Source: Dastarcus helophoroides (Eukaryota; Arthropoda; Insecta; Coleoptera; Bothrideridae). Taken from it: DNA of 64,000 nt. Positions 10,229-21,474 of this stretch are shown here, piece after piece; the stretch's first letter is position 1; each line of letters opens with the position of its first letter. The notes beneath the pieces are model-generated. The model was not told where the DNA came from. It was given only the letters and a program-made list of their open reading frames with translations, and made no database searches. Position numbers and translations under genes: made by a program. The stretch spans positions 34,992,992-35,056,991 of the forward strand of contig CM053329.1 of the NCBI GenBank assembly GCA_028583605.1, given 5' to 3'.

Positions 10229-11086
10229 CCTTCTGGATTCTGGATTCGTTGTGGGTTGCCTAAAGTTTAGGCCAGCACTTAGGCCATCCTTTCCGGGCCC
10301 ATTGTGCTATCCTCGTGATTGAGGTGTCCTTGGTCATTCATTCAGCCACCCAACCTTGATTAGAAACTGAAGAACGTCCCTTGGATGCGCCTCTCTCAAA
10401 TTGGCCACACTAGGCCGGAAGTCCCCCAGCGTGGATCCTCTGATTGATGCTAGTGCCGGGCAGTGACACATCATGTGCTCGACTCTCTCATCTTCTTTTA
10501 AACACCCTCTACAACTCGGGTCGTTTATAATTCCCATTCTGTGGAGGTGTTTGTTTAATCGACAATGACCTGTCCATGTCCCTACAAGTTTCCTGAGAAT
10601 ATTCCTTGAGAGTTGTGGACATAGTTTTGCCCTTTCCTTACACGGCATTCTAACGAATGCGTGAGTTTGTCGGCATGTTGTTATTGATGCCCATATGGCT
10701 TTGTGTTTACGATAAATTTCTTCGTTAAGTAGGGATCTTACGGTTAATCTCGCCAGGGGAAGAGCTGGTTCTGGTCCAACGAATTGTCCCTCCGAACCCT
10801 TCCTCGCCAATTCGTCAGCGCGTTCGTTTCCTTCTTTTCCAGAAGGTCGTTTGATATATATTAGATCAATTGCATTCTCTTGTGATAGACGTTCTGAAGC
10901 TAGGTGGCAGTTCCAAACCAGCACTGAGTTTGTTTTCACATTTCTCAGGGCCTTAAGGGCTGCCTGACTGTCCGTCTTTATTTGGATATATTTTCCTGTA
11001 ATGATCAGTTGCGTCATTTGTTCGGCGCTATATAAAATTCCCAACATCTTCGCTTGAAAAATTGTTGAGTATTTATCTATCTTAAT
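10229..11086 (-). pseudogene. RNase H domain and C-terminal tail of an I/R1-like LINE, 5'-truncated
   Basis: Open for ~253 codons on the minus strand from about 11095 to 10334. The RNase H core is seen as YSTIFQAKMLGILYSAEQM (acidic residue replaced by Lys), YIQIKTDSQAALKALRNVK (catalytic Asp) and GKEGNERADELARKG (His replaced by Lys, final Asp kept). The tail TWTGHCRLNKHLHRMGI, DPSCRGCLKEDERVEHMMCH follows. RT is missing: the copy is 5'-truncated at the RNase H start. Its 3' end (ttctggattctggattcg) matches the fragment at 6195. Loss of acidic or His positions suggests the domain is inactive. Confidence 0.8.
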
Positions 11087-11890
11087 ACGATACATAATCG
11101 CTTAGTAAATCTTTCATTTTATATTTACCATCCCAGGAATTCCTAACCTGCTGGTTGTGGATATCCCAAAGTCTTGGACTTCTTCTTACTAGGTAATGGT
11201 CTGAATCTGCTTCTGCTCTTCTGTAAGTTCTGACTTTGGTAATTACCTTTTCACATTCTTCTTTGTCCCAAAGTCTTGGACTTCCTCTTACTAGGTAATG
11301 GTCTTAATCTGCTTCTGCTCTTCTGTAAGTTCTATCTTTGGTAATTAACTTTTCATATTCTTCTTGTATATATGAGCTACTTGATTTGTTTCATTATGTC
11401 TTGGAATTATTCATGTTCGCTTTTGCATGTTTTTTCTTTTAAAATATATGCTCATTATTTTCATTTTCTGTTCTCTTGCTAAAGATTAATATCTAAGGAT
11501 AATGGATTAAGGCTAATACCTTAGTCCATTGTTACTATCTTGATGTTTGGTGTCACCTTTGGTTATTGATCTGTATATATCTTCAAGGTCGACCTTTGCA
11601 TTTGCATCTCTCATAAGGATTGTAATATTCTGTTTATGTATTCCTTCTAACATCCTTTCCAACTCTTCATAATACCTATATTTTCCCTCTTCCTCCTCTT
11701 CCCCCTCTTCCTCTGTTGGAGTGTGGATATTTACAGTTGTTACCATCCAATCTTCTGTCTTAATTCTTTGCTTATGTAATCTAGATCAAATTGCCTTATT
11801 TATTCTTGTATTGGCTCGTTTATCATAAATTCCACACCATATCTTCTTGAGTCACTTCCACTTCTAAACAGTATATATTTTTATACTTTC
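11087..11890 (-). pseudogene. LINE AP-type endonuclease domain
   Basis: Minus-strand residues SDSRRYGVEFMINEP, MVTTVNIHTPTEEEGE, YYEELERMLEGIHKQNITIL, MRDANAKVDLEDIYRSITKG and RRAEADSDHYLVR correspond to the apurinic-endonuclease fold. Catalytic-type motifs are GDANAK (here RDANAK) and SDH. Positions 11155-11345 contain a ~107-bp tandem duplication (gtcccaaagtcttggacttc at about 11165 and 11272). Frames are broken outside 11513-11746. Confidence 0.7.
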
Positions 11891-12580
11891 TGTACACCGT
11901 TCCCCTTTAAATACAGTGCATCTATTAAAAAATACCTCGTAAACAATATAGAGAGAATCAGATATTTCATCTTAGTTATAAAAAATTATATTTCTACCAA
12001 TCTTCATGATATTAAGATCTAGGACCTCGAGACCAGATTTATCGATTAAACAAGTAAAAAATGATTCAAATTTATTACTATACATAGATAGAAGAAGGTT
12101 TTATATTTGGGTGCTTCTGTAGAAATTTGAGCAGAAAAACGGGCCCATTAAAAATGGTTTATAATATACTAAACGTGCCCAAATTTAAATCAACACTATT
12201 ATAAATTAACGGTAATTGTTACTGACTGGTATATTTTTAATTATGCATGCGATGTAAATAGAATATTTAGAACAAATTTAAAAACATATATCATTTCCAA
12301 ATGAATCAATATAAATGTAACACATTTAGTTGTTCTAGTATTCACCAGTTCATTAGTAATTTAAAATCTATTATTCATTAACAATGCAGATTTCGTAAAT
12401 ACACTTCATATAATCAATGAAATTTATGACGTGTTTCATATCGAAAATGAGCTTATGCATTTTAATTTCTTATGTCAATTTTTGAGGTCTTTATATATTC
12501 AAAAATGTTTAGAATGTCCAATTCTCCTGATAGTATGGTCTTCTTAAAAGTAAGCAATATTTAGTTCAGAGGCTTATCAA
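11891..12580. other. No recognised feature
   Basis: AT-rich sequence without coding signal or clear repeat structure. Confidence 0.4.
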
Positions 12581-14460
12581 CTGTTCAAACGGTTCCAGGT
12601 CCTTTTGGAGATTTGAAAAGTCGATTGGAAAGAATTTTACATTTTCAAATTTTCCACCTTTACCCGATAACAACAACAATATTACGACTACTTCCAAGGA
12701 AGAGGATAACCTGCCCTTAAGGTTTGATGCAAATTCCAACCTTCATTCGCGACACGCAGAACTTCCTAGTCTTCTTAAGGTTGGCACTGCGATGCCTGAA
12801 GTTGTTTTCAGACAACGCACAAACGGGAAGATTCTCCTCGAGCTCGACCGTTACCATCTAGGTGGTGTTGGCTCGACACTCGAAAGCTTCTGGCCTTGAT
12901 GGTATCCTTGCCATTGCACTTAAGAAGTGCGTTCCAGAGTTGACTCCTCTCCTAAGCAAATTGCTCACACTCTCTTACAACAAAGGTATATTCCCTAACA
13001 TCTGGAAATCTACTCTGGTGCAGCCTGTCCCCAAAAAGGGAAAAGGGAATCTGGCTAACAACTATCGCTCTATATTTTTATTACCTGTTATATCTAAAGT
13101 GATGAAAAAGGTTATCAGCATCGAGATTCTCAAATATCTGGTGAAGAATAGAATCATCTCGCACAGGAAATACGGTTTCAGACAACAACACTCAATTGGC
13201 AATCTACTGACATATGTTACTCATATCTACAACTCAGCTATGGCAAGACATGATCAGGCTAGGATTGTGGCATTGGATATCTCAAACACCTTCGACAGAG
13301 CCTGGCAACGATCTCTTCTCGCCAAATTAACTATGGTCTTCCTCCTGGACTCTGTCATTTGATAACCAGTTTTCTCGCTGACATATCTCTTCAGGTCGTC
13401 GTTGATGGCATCTCATCCGAGACATTTGCCTTAGGGGTGCCTCAGGGGCCTCTCTTGTCTCCTACTCTGTTTCTGTTACACATAAACGATTTCTTAGCTT
13501 CAACTTCCAATTCGATGTACAGCTACGCAAATGATAGTAGCCTGAGGTCATCTTTTTTCTCCGATAAATCATTATCCGTCGCTGCCTCAGATCGACTGAG
13601 AGAATAGTAATTACAGATGATCATTTGAAATCTTTAAATTATTCTGGAATGGGTAAGAAAAGTATGGTCGACTTCAAAGCATCAAAAACTCAGGCCACTG
13701 TTTTCTCTAAGAAAACATCAAGGGATAAGGCAGCAGACATACTTATGCATGGTAAATTCCTCCCGATGGAATTTAATCTGTCCGTTCTAGGAGTGAATGC
13801 GACCATTAACTTGTCTTGGGACAATCATCTGTGCGCCATTACCAAATCCGCCTCTCAGAAGCTAGGCTTTCTTTTTAAAGCTAAAAAGTACTTCATATCT
13901 CATCATCTCTTCACACTATACAAAGCTCAAGTTAGGCCAACAATAGAATACTGTTTTCATGTTTGGAGTTCAGCCCCAAAGTACACTAGCTCTTTTGGAT
14001 TGAATTCAAAGAGCGATTCGCCTAATTGATGAGGAGAATTTTACCGATTCTCTCGAAAACTAGAGCACATGCGAATGGTTTGTGATTTATTTCTTTTCTA
14101 CAAGTACTTTCATGAGAGATGCTCGCTAATAGGATTGGTCTCCCCCAAAGGCAAAATCTTTGAGGCATACAAGACAGTCGGAGGCAGCAACTTCCTGTGC
14201 GGTCCAGCTTAACACAGTGAGGACTTCTCTCTACGGAGACTCTTTTTTCTATAGAACTTCCAAGCTATGGAACGAGTTACCGAAAGGAATTTTCCCCAAA
14301 AATTACAATCTATCCTTGTTTAAGAAGGTGGTTCATCGCCATCTATCCTTGTTTCCGCATCCTACTCACAGTGCTTTGAAGGCATAATGGGGTTACCCTT
14401 TGTGAGTGGATTAAACTTAAAAAGAAAGCATCGAAATCATCTGCCAAGATTTCAAATCGA
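12580..14460 (+). pseudogene. Jockey/CR1-like LINE reverse transcriptase, 5'-truncated
   Basis: Plus strand. A linker (PEVVFRQRTNGKILLELD) leads into RT blocks ASGLDGILAIALKKCVPEL, LVQPVPKKGKGNLANNYRSI, ISHRKYGFRQQHSIGNLLTY, IVALDISNTFDRAWQRSLL, ALGVPQGPLLSPTLFLLHIN and YSYANDSSL. After a gap come FKASKTQATVFSKKTSRDK, LGVNATINLSWDNHLCAI, KLGFLFKAKKYFISHHLF, LYKAQVRPTIEYCFHVW and the 3' tail YGDSFFYRTSKLWNELP. The catalytic YADD is YAND, which should abolish polymerase activity. Frames shift at ~12880, 13360, 13610 and 14020. This LINE type lacks RNase H; no endonuclease domain is present in this copy. Confidence 0.85.
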
Positions 14461-14619
14461 TACAATAACGATTTGTCACAGTGTTTAGTTCAGTGACCTA
14501 GAAACAACCAAATTAAAAAATAAAAAACCTAATTCTGATTGACACAGTTTGGAAATTTTGAAGAAATCTGACTGTTTAATTTTATTATTTGATAATTAAT
14601 TAGCAAAAAAAATATTGAA

Positions 14620-14805
14620 ATTCACAATGAGGACTTCTGTCTGCGGATGCTCTTTTTTCCTGTAAAATTTCCAAGCTATGGAACTCGTTACTGAAAGGAA
14701 TTTTCCCAAAAAATTACAACCTATGTTTGTTTAAGAAGGCGCCATCTATCCTTGTTTCTGCATCCTACTCGCGGTGCTTGCAGACATAATAAGGTTATCC
14801 TTTTG
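14620..14805 (+). repeat. Second, shorter copy of the same LINE 3' end
   Basis: aatgaggacttctgtctgcg to taataaggttatcctttt repeats 14215-14400 with an internal deletion (missing gaaggtggttcatcg). It lies 220 bp downstream in the same orientation, so it is either an independent severely truncated insertion or a local duplication. Confidence 0.7.
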
Positions 14806-16465
14806 AATTAAACATAAACTTTTTGATAAGCAAAGGGCACGAGGAAAAACTTGGCAGCAAGAAGTTTACATGACCAAGTTTTATAAACTGGGATCCAAAA
14901 CATGAACTAAATTTCTGTGATTTAAGAGGAGAACATGAAGGAGGCCTATAAATACAAACAACAATTTTTATAAAGTTGAACCAAAAATTCAATCAATTAT
15001 AATTAAACATCACTAGTTTCCCTAAATTCGTAAAAATCAAATCTTGATTGCACCTTGTCTCTTCTAAGCATCGTAAAATTGCTACCGAAAATATTCGTGC
15101 TGCAGTTTAGACTAGTATCGTTTGTATGCGACACTGTGGAAGCCAAAATTTATTAAATTAAAATGGAACAAATATGTTTTCATATTTTACGACGGTCGTC
15201 TAATTTAATTTTTCATCACCAGTGCTGTTAATTAAAATATTTGGAGTTGCTTTAAACTCACGTAGCTTATTTAATAGCCCTATTTCTAGGACATAATACG
15301 AGTCGCTGTTTCCAGCTTGCTATTTCCATCTGATAACTAATTTAAAAAGTATTGATGTTCTTGCATAAACATTCGAAATCGAGTGATATTTCAGTTAAAA
15401 ATAACCACACATGCCATAAATTTAAAATTTTAGAATACGTTCCATTAAATTTTGTTTTAATTTTGTAATAAACCCAGAGTGCAGCTCGTAAATATAGATT
15501 AAGAGAGATATCGGAGAAGTTTTTAATGAATATCCTGAAATAAACCACTTTGCTAATGAGTATGAAGCAGAAACAATAATATTTTTCAGTTACCATGTAG
15601 CTTGTGAATTACACTTATGCAACCATTAGCTTTTAGCGCAGATGAGGCTGAGTGCTTAATTTATAGGACTTGGGCCCCGTAATTGTAAAAAATGCATAAC
15701 TTTGACCGAATTTTAATCATAATATCCAAAACGGTCAAGATGGTAAATACACATGCAAATAAGGCAGCTCGGTGGAATTAATAACAGAGCATAGCGAAGC
15801 GGCAGACCTCGCGCCTTTTATGCAGATTCTCTACTACAAAGAATTCTTTGAAAGGATAGTTTACGCCATGATATTTGTTGCAATTTGCGCTCGAATTGTG
15901 TCACAAAGATAGTATAAGAGAGCTGTAATTTTCCCTGTTTATTTAGTCGTAAATTCAGTTGTTCCTAAATATGGAGGCGCTTCATGTATATTTGATACTT
16001 TACAGCGACCGGATTATTTTCAAGGACCTGAAAATTTCCCATGATATTCACGATGTGTTATTTACTTGAGCAAGATATTTATTTGCACTTGAGTGTTAAA
16101 CCAAACCAACTTGGTTTTTTGTATCATCAGAAGCAACCTCAAAGGTTGGAGGAGCAGTTTGAGTAAGATGAAGGAATATTTCTATATGTCAAACTAAATC
16201 ATATTACTGTGAAGTTTCTGGTACCTTCGAAAGAAGATTGCAAATAATCCATGTATTTTGGATTTGACGTAATATGCCTGAGTCAAAATGATTTATTTCT
16301 GCTCAATAACTAGTTCCAGCAACCAGTAGTAAAAGGTCTCCAAAATACAAGTACTCACTGTGTCGACTCTTAGAAGTGTGGTTCTTAGGGGATCAGAATC
16401 ACTAGCTTTGGCGAACATCTTTCATGAAAGCACTTGCAAAAGAAACAAATCGCCAGCCATTTGCC
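14806..16465. other. No recognised feature
   Basis: No gene or known repeat recognised. A short open frame at 15342-15596 (minus) has no domain signature. Confidence 0.4.
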
Positions 16466-17345
16466 TGTACTCCAGTGACCGGTGACTAGAGCAAATCACA
16501 CAAAATTTTATCATCTATCTGAATGGAAACCAAAAGAACCAGATTTGTAGATTTATGTAGTGTCATTTGGCTTTTGGTTTCCTTCTTTTACTTACAATTA
16601 GACCAACTTAGTTCTTTTACGAGGAACCCTAATCTAATCACTTAAGTCTGTAGGCCAGTTAATTTGGCCTGTGTCTGGATAAATTCATTAAAATACAGGC
16701 CAAATTAATGGCCTACAGACTTAAGTGTTTAGGATACTGGAGGGAGAAAATAGTAGGTCATACTATATTTACCAGTCATTTTCCCGCACTCCAGTGACCG
16801 GCGACTAGAGTGAATCACTCAAAATGTTATCAACAATTTGAATGGAAACCAAAAGAACCAGATTTGTAGACTCATGTGGTTTGGCTTTTAACTTCCCTTC
16901 ATTACTTAGACCAACTTAGTTCTTTTTTGAGTAAAACTAATCCAAGCACTTAAGTCTGTAGGACGCTAATTTGGCCTGTGTCTGGATAAATTCATTAAAA
17001 AACAGGCCAAATTAACGCCCTACAGACTAAGTGTTTAGGGTACTGGAGGGAGAAAACAGTAGGTCATACTATATTCACCAGTTATTTCCCTGTACTTCAG
17101 TGACCGGTGACTAAAGCGAATCACACAAAATTTTATCATCAATCTGAATGGGAACCAAAAAAAAAAACAAATTTATTTACAATTAGACCAACTTAGTTCT
17201 TTTATGAGTAACCCCAATCTAATCACTGAAGTCTCTACGCCGTTAATTTGGTCTGTGTCTAGATGAGTTCATTAAGACAGAGGTTAAGTTAACGGACTTA
17301 AGTGTTTAGGAAACTGAAGGGAGAAAAGGGTAAGGTTATACTACA
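16466..17345 (+). repeat. Three tandem copies of a ~310-bp repeat with internal palindromes
   Basis: The motif ccagtgaccggtgactagag starts at 16472, 16791 and (as tcagtgaccggtgactaaag) 17097, giving periods of 319 and 306 bp. Each unit continues through gaatggaaaccaaaagaacc, ttagaccaacttagttctttt and cacttaagtctgtagg, and ends aggagggagaaaa. The third unit has lost the aaagaaccag/gattt segment. The distal part of the unit (cacttaag…gggagaaa) also occurs inverted at 18235-18340, where it is part of an RNase H-LINE, so the array probably grew from a LINE-derived segment. Confidence 0.8.
16639..16727. repeat. Palindrome in tandem unit 1
   Basis: CACTTAAGTCTGTAGGCC at the left and GGCCTACAGACTTAAGTG at the right are perfect reverse complements. 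The pairing continues through gttaatttggcctgt/acaggccaaattaat with one mismatch, about 33 bp per arm around a ~23-bp loop. A diverged equivalent lies at 16947-17033 and a decayed one at 17224-17303. Confidence 0.8.
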
Positions 17346-18065
17346 CTTGGAGACCTCAACAACAGACCTTTTATCTCACGACAAGACCACATTCCCAGGA
17401 AACTCTGGTTGGGATGCAATAACAAGATTCTGATCTCAAACAAGAAAGATTGGGAAAAAGCAGAAACCGTGGTAGGTCAAAGAAATGCTGTCTGATTCAT
17501 AGACGGATCCGGCCTTAGCGGAAGATGAGGAGCTGGAATCTCTAGACCAAGCAATAACTACAAGAAAAATATTCCACTGGGAGAACATACTTCGATCTTT
17601 ATGACTGAAGTATGGGTCATTTAATAATGAGCAAATTTTCAAATCAACATGACGCCTAGTCCCTCAATTTACATCTGCTTGGATAGTCGTGCAGCGTTAA
17701 ATGCCCTAGAGGGGCATACCACCAGTTCGACGGTGGTGTGAGACTATATGCAAACCCTTAATAGAATAGGAGAAACCGACTAAGGTCACACTTGTTTAAG
17801 TGTCCAGGTATAGCAACATATATGATAACGAGGTCGCCAAAAACTGGCAAGAAGGGGCTCTGTGGAAGTTCCCACCGAACAGATTATAGGTGTGCCTTAT
17901 CCTAGGTCTGCTCACTGGCCACAGAAACTTTAAAGGACACCTGTTTAAACTCAACCTATCAGATCAATATCAGCCACCGATATTGACTATGTGGAATTGA
18001 AAAGAAAACAATTGTGTGTGCTTGTCCAAACCTTGCCAGATACAGTTATAATCTGATAGATCCCA
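17345..18065 (+). pseudogene. RNase H and C-terminal tail of an I-like LINE
   Basis: Plus strand, heavily mutated. RNase H is recognisable as FIDGSGLSGR (catalytic Asp), GAGISRPSNNYKKNIPLGEH, TSIFMTEVWVI (Glu kept), YICLDSRAALNALEGH (Asp kept) and NIYDNEVA. The tail follows as LGLLTGHRNFKGHLFKLNLS and the Cys/His knuckle CVCLSKPCQIQL. It ends at an inverted junction at 18065 with the minus-strand copy of the same family. Confidence 0.65.
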
Positions 18066-20295
18066 GCTCCGTATCTTCCGTCGAGGTCGGATATGTCTGT
18101 GAACCAGACGTAATTTCCTTGGCCTACCACAGTTTCTTCTTTTTCCCAATCTTTTCTATTCGGGATCAGAATTTGGTAATTCCGTCATAACCAGAGTTTC
18201 CTGGGACCTGAGGTCTTGTCTTAGGGTTAACATGTTGTTGATGAGGTCTCCAAGTGTAGATTGACCTACCCTTCTCTCCCTCCTATCCCCTAAACACTTA
18301 AGACCGTTGATTTGACCTGTGTCTTAATGAAAGTATCTAAAGGACTCATATTTAGCGCTACCTCTAAAGCTTCCGTTGGAGTGGTGCACACAACCCCTGC
18401 AGCAGCCCTTAGATAGGTACCTTGTGGGCTTTTTAGCACTCTGAGCTTGTGCTGTTTCTATCCTACGCCACCATATCACAACAGCATAGATTAAACACGG
18501 TAACAATACCGTTTTATAAAGCCATAGCGCTACGCCTGGTTTTACCCCCAGGTTTTGCCCATGGCTTTCTTATTCGCCCATATAGTGGCGTATAGTTTAT
18601 TCCTTTGGCTAAATTCTATTTCATTTTAGTACCTAGATACACTCTAAGATACTTTATCGAGGAGGAAAAATATATCACCTACCCCCATGGTTCTATTAGA
18701 ATTGGTTTATATCTTCTAGTAAATATTAGCGCTACATTTTTTGAGGGTTTACCGTCAGTATCGTTTCACTACATTAAGATTCAACAATTCTCAATGAATT
18801 GTTAGCCAATTGTTTGAGTGTGTTTAAGAATTTGCCTTCGATAACTATTGTCACGTCATCGGTGTAGCCTTAGACTCGGAAGCTTGCTTCTTTAAATCTG
18901 ACCAAAAGATCGTCTGCCACTAGGTTCCACAGGAGAAGGGAAATAACCCCACCCTGCAGGACGATTTTATTTCCATGCCTAACTAAGCTTTCTCTTAATG
19001 TTTTGTGTCCATCTTATTAGGGTTGGTGGTATCCTTCTAGTGGTCATAGCTCTCTGAATTGCTTCATACGCGGTGCTATCGTAAGCCCCTACGATGTTCA
19101 AAAAGAGTCCTATTGCAGAGTTTTTTTTACCAGTAACTGCTGCTCCACACTGGTTACCAGGGGATGCAAGGTCGTTTCCGTGGAATTTCCTACCTGGTAG
19201 ACGTATTGGGAGGTCGATAATGAAGGGCAGCTGCAGTTTTACGGTTTTTTGTATCTGTCTATTAGCCTTTTCAGTACCTTTAATATAAAGAATTTTAGGC
19301 TAATTGGACGAAAGTCTTTGTCCTGATTGCGACCGTTTCTTGCCGGCTTTGGAATAAAAACTACTTCAGACTTATTCCAGACGTTTGACATGTACCTTTG
19401 AGTAATGCTAGCTCTAAGAACTCATGTAAGAGGGCCTAGTACAATATCTAGTTCCTTTCGTAATAGGACGGGGAAAATTCCGTCTGGTTCTGGTGCTTCA
19501 TAGGGTTCAAAGGTCTTTGTTGCCCATTCGACCTCTATGGGAGTCCGAGGCTTTCCAGTCCTTAGGTCGATATTCTTCCCTAGGACTGGACTCCTCGGTG
19601 TGATCTGATGGAGGCGTCTCCTTAAAGCCCGGGAAGTGTGTTCCCAGTAAAAGGTTTAATGTATCCTCCACCGGTTCAGTAAACTGTCCCATGGGGGTTT
19701 TTAAACAGCTTTTTTGAGCTGGTTCATTTGTGGATAGGATCCTGGCCAGTCCAGAAGCCCCATTGAGGTTTTATATTACCCTGGCAGTACTCTTTCCAAC
19801 TCTTATTTTTAGCGGCGTTTATAGCCTTGCTATATTCTTTTTGCAGATTTTCTAAGGTGACCCATACATTTTTCACCCTGCTATTTGTTTGCCTTATTGA
19901 AAGCCTTCCTTATAGTCCTTAGTTCCGTTAGGTGTTTAGTCCAGCAACTAACTGCTAGCTTCTGTTCCTGACAACACAGTGTTCTTTAAAGGCCTCCTTG
20001 AGACTTTGCTGGATTACTCTAGCAGCTGTCTCTAGTTGCTTCTTTGTGTGTAAGCTGGAAGGGACCCGCTGCAACCTATACTCTAAGGCAGCCCTATACT
20101 CTAGGGCCGCCCTTATACCCATTCCAGTTTGTAAGTCGAGGATTTCGACTTTGTTCTGTAATCCTTTCGTGACAGAGAGAGAATCTACTTGTGGTCTGAT
20201 CCACAAGGCTAATCTGAGACCCTTCAGCTCCGGATCGCATCAGCGATAGTCCCTGTCGCGAGGATTGTGTCTATAACTTTTTGTCTTCTACAGTC
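18066..20295 (-). pseudogene. I-like LINE: endonuclease C-terminus, RT, start of RNase H
   Basis: Read from 20295 downward: endonuclease end (EPKFLDCRRQKVIDTILATG, ADAIRSGAEGSQISLVDQT), linker (NAAKNKSWKEYCQGN), then RT with SNVWNKSEVVFIPKPARNGR, NQDKDFRPISLKFFILKVL, GYTDDVTIVIEGKFLNTL (the catalytic box is YTDD), a C-terminal segment KKAMGKTWG, and the RNase H start FTDISDLDGRYGAGI near 18100. Dozens of stops and frameshifts. It is the longest copy of the family in the window. Confidence 0.7.
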
Positions 20296-20454
20296 CAGGA
20301 ATTTGGGCTCATTATCTTGATTGAGTATAATGAGTTTTGTAAGAGAAATTGATGAAGAGTTTCGCCTCTCTGGTTGATGTCAGACTGCCCCACGCTACAT
20401 GTAAGCTCATTACCTCGATTGAGTATAATGAGTTTTGTACCTAAGAAGAATTGA
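20276..20454 (-). pseudogene. LINE endonuclease fragment, module 1
   Basis: Minus-strand residues SDINQRGETLHQFLL and a repeated ..FLGTKLIILNRGNE.. match the endonuclease region of the neighbouring I-like LINE. The segment is internally duplicated (gagtataatgagttttgta occurs twice) and abuts a mariner fragment at ~20455. Confidence 0.6.
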
Positions 20455-20892
20455 TGAAGACTTTCCCCTCTTGCTTGTGTTCTGCAGTCAACTCTTATGG
20501 TATCCATCGTGCACAAACTTTACGAAAACCGAGCTTGTTATGAAAGATTTGATGGACAGAGCCATGATTAATATCCAAAGCAGATGTTACATAATTTACT
20601 GCTGTAGATGTAGATGTAGATATAGATGTAGATTCGCTTATTCGCCAGAATCATCTCTCGAGCTTGCTTAATGTTGTCTTCTTTAGTGGAGGTTGATGGC
20701 CATTCTGCTTTCTCTTCATGCGTTATATTTGTTCGACTGCTTTTAAATTTCTCGAGCCACAAGAACACAGTTTTTCGTGGTAGTGCACTTCCGCCACACT
20801 GCGATGATAGTCTGCAATGAATGTCTGACCCTTTGACACCATCTGACCAGAGGAATCGGATCACTGCTCGTTGTTCCTCGATATTATTCCCT
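20455..20892 (-). pseudogene. mariner transposase N-terminal fragment, module 1
   Basis: Minus strand: [60 protein letters not shown] are the helix-turn-helix region of a mariner transposase. The reading is then interrupted at 20602-20633 by a short TAGATG-type microsatellite and resumes with INHGSVHQIFHNKLGF and KVCARWIP. The catalytic half is missing and LINE endonuclease sequence follows directly. Confidence 0.7.
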
Positions 20893-21474
20893 AGGGCTTG
20901 AACTCCTGGAAGGAATTCCTCAGCTTAGTCCTGAGTTCCACTAGGTCCTTGGTCCACCAGCCAAGTTGTGACGTCTGGTTTCTGTTCGCAGTTTTCTGCA
21001 AAGGCCTCTTTGAGACTTTGCATGAATTACTCTAGCAGCTGTCTCTAGTAGCTTCTTTGTGTGTAAACTGGAAGGGGCTCGCTGCAACCTACACTCTAGG
21101 GCAGGCCTATACGCATTCCAGTTTTTAAGTCGAGGATTTCGACTTTGTTCTGTAATTCTTTTGTGACCGAGTATGATCTGAATCTGACTGTGGTCTGATG
21201 CAGAAAGCTCATCTGAGACCCTCCAGCTCTGGACCGTATCAGCGATCTCGCCTGTCACGAGGAATATGTCTATAACTTCTTGTCTTCTACAGTCCAGGAA
21301 TGTAGGCTCATTGCCTGGATTGAGTATAATGAGTTCTTTAAGAGGAATTGATGAAGATCTTCGCTTCTCTGGTTAAGGTTAGAACTGTCCCCCGCTACGT
21401 GTAGGCTCATTATCTCGATTAGTATGAGTATAATGAGTTTTGTACCTAAGAGAAATTATGAAGACTTTCCCCTG
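20893..21474 (-). pseudogene. LINE endonuclease fragment, module 2
   Basis: Minus strand: EPTFLDCRRQEVIDIFLVTG, RVSDELSASDHSQIQI (SDH motif of the endonuclease), GHKRITEQSRNPRLKNW and SLHTKKLLETAARVI. It duplicates 19960-20300 and is followed, as in module 1, by a mariner N-terminal fragment. Confidence 0.65.

Larger units (their letters stand above)
6545..11890 (-). mobile_element. Endonuclease-RT LINE, nested and rearranged
   Basis: One LINE can be followed on the minus strand from its endonuclease domain (11890 to 11087), through the linker and RT (10228 to 8167) to its C-terminal tail (6873 to 6545). A mariner (6875-8166) lies inside the RT C-terminal region: the residues before it (KILRRIFGGKKGEDLTV) and after it (RRSNREIYDMFGEPSISQYV) are adjacent in this family. 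A second insertion, of an RNase H-LINE fragment (10229-11086), lies between linker and endonuclease. Numerous stops and frameshifts; long dead. Confidence 0.75.

Noticed and set aside
16466..17345. CRISPR-like array
   Set aside because: The repeats are ~310 bp with no spacer structure and the context is eukaryotic; it is a plain tandem repeat.
17345..20295. Classic twin-priming inversion of a LINE
   Set aside because: The orientation is wrong: the inverted part is the 3' segment, not the 5' segment.
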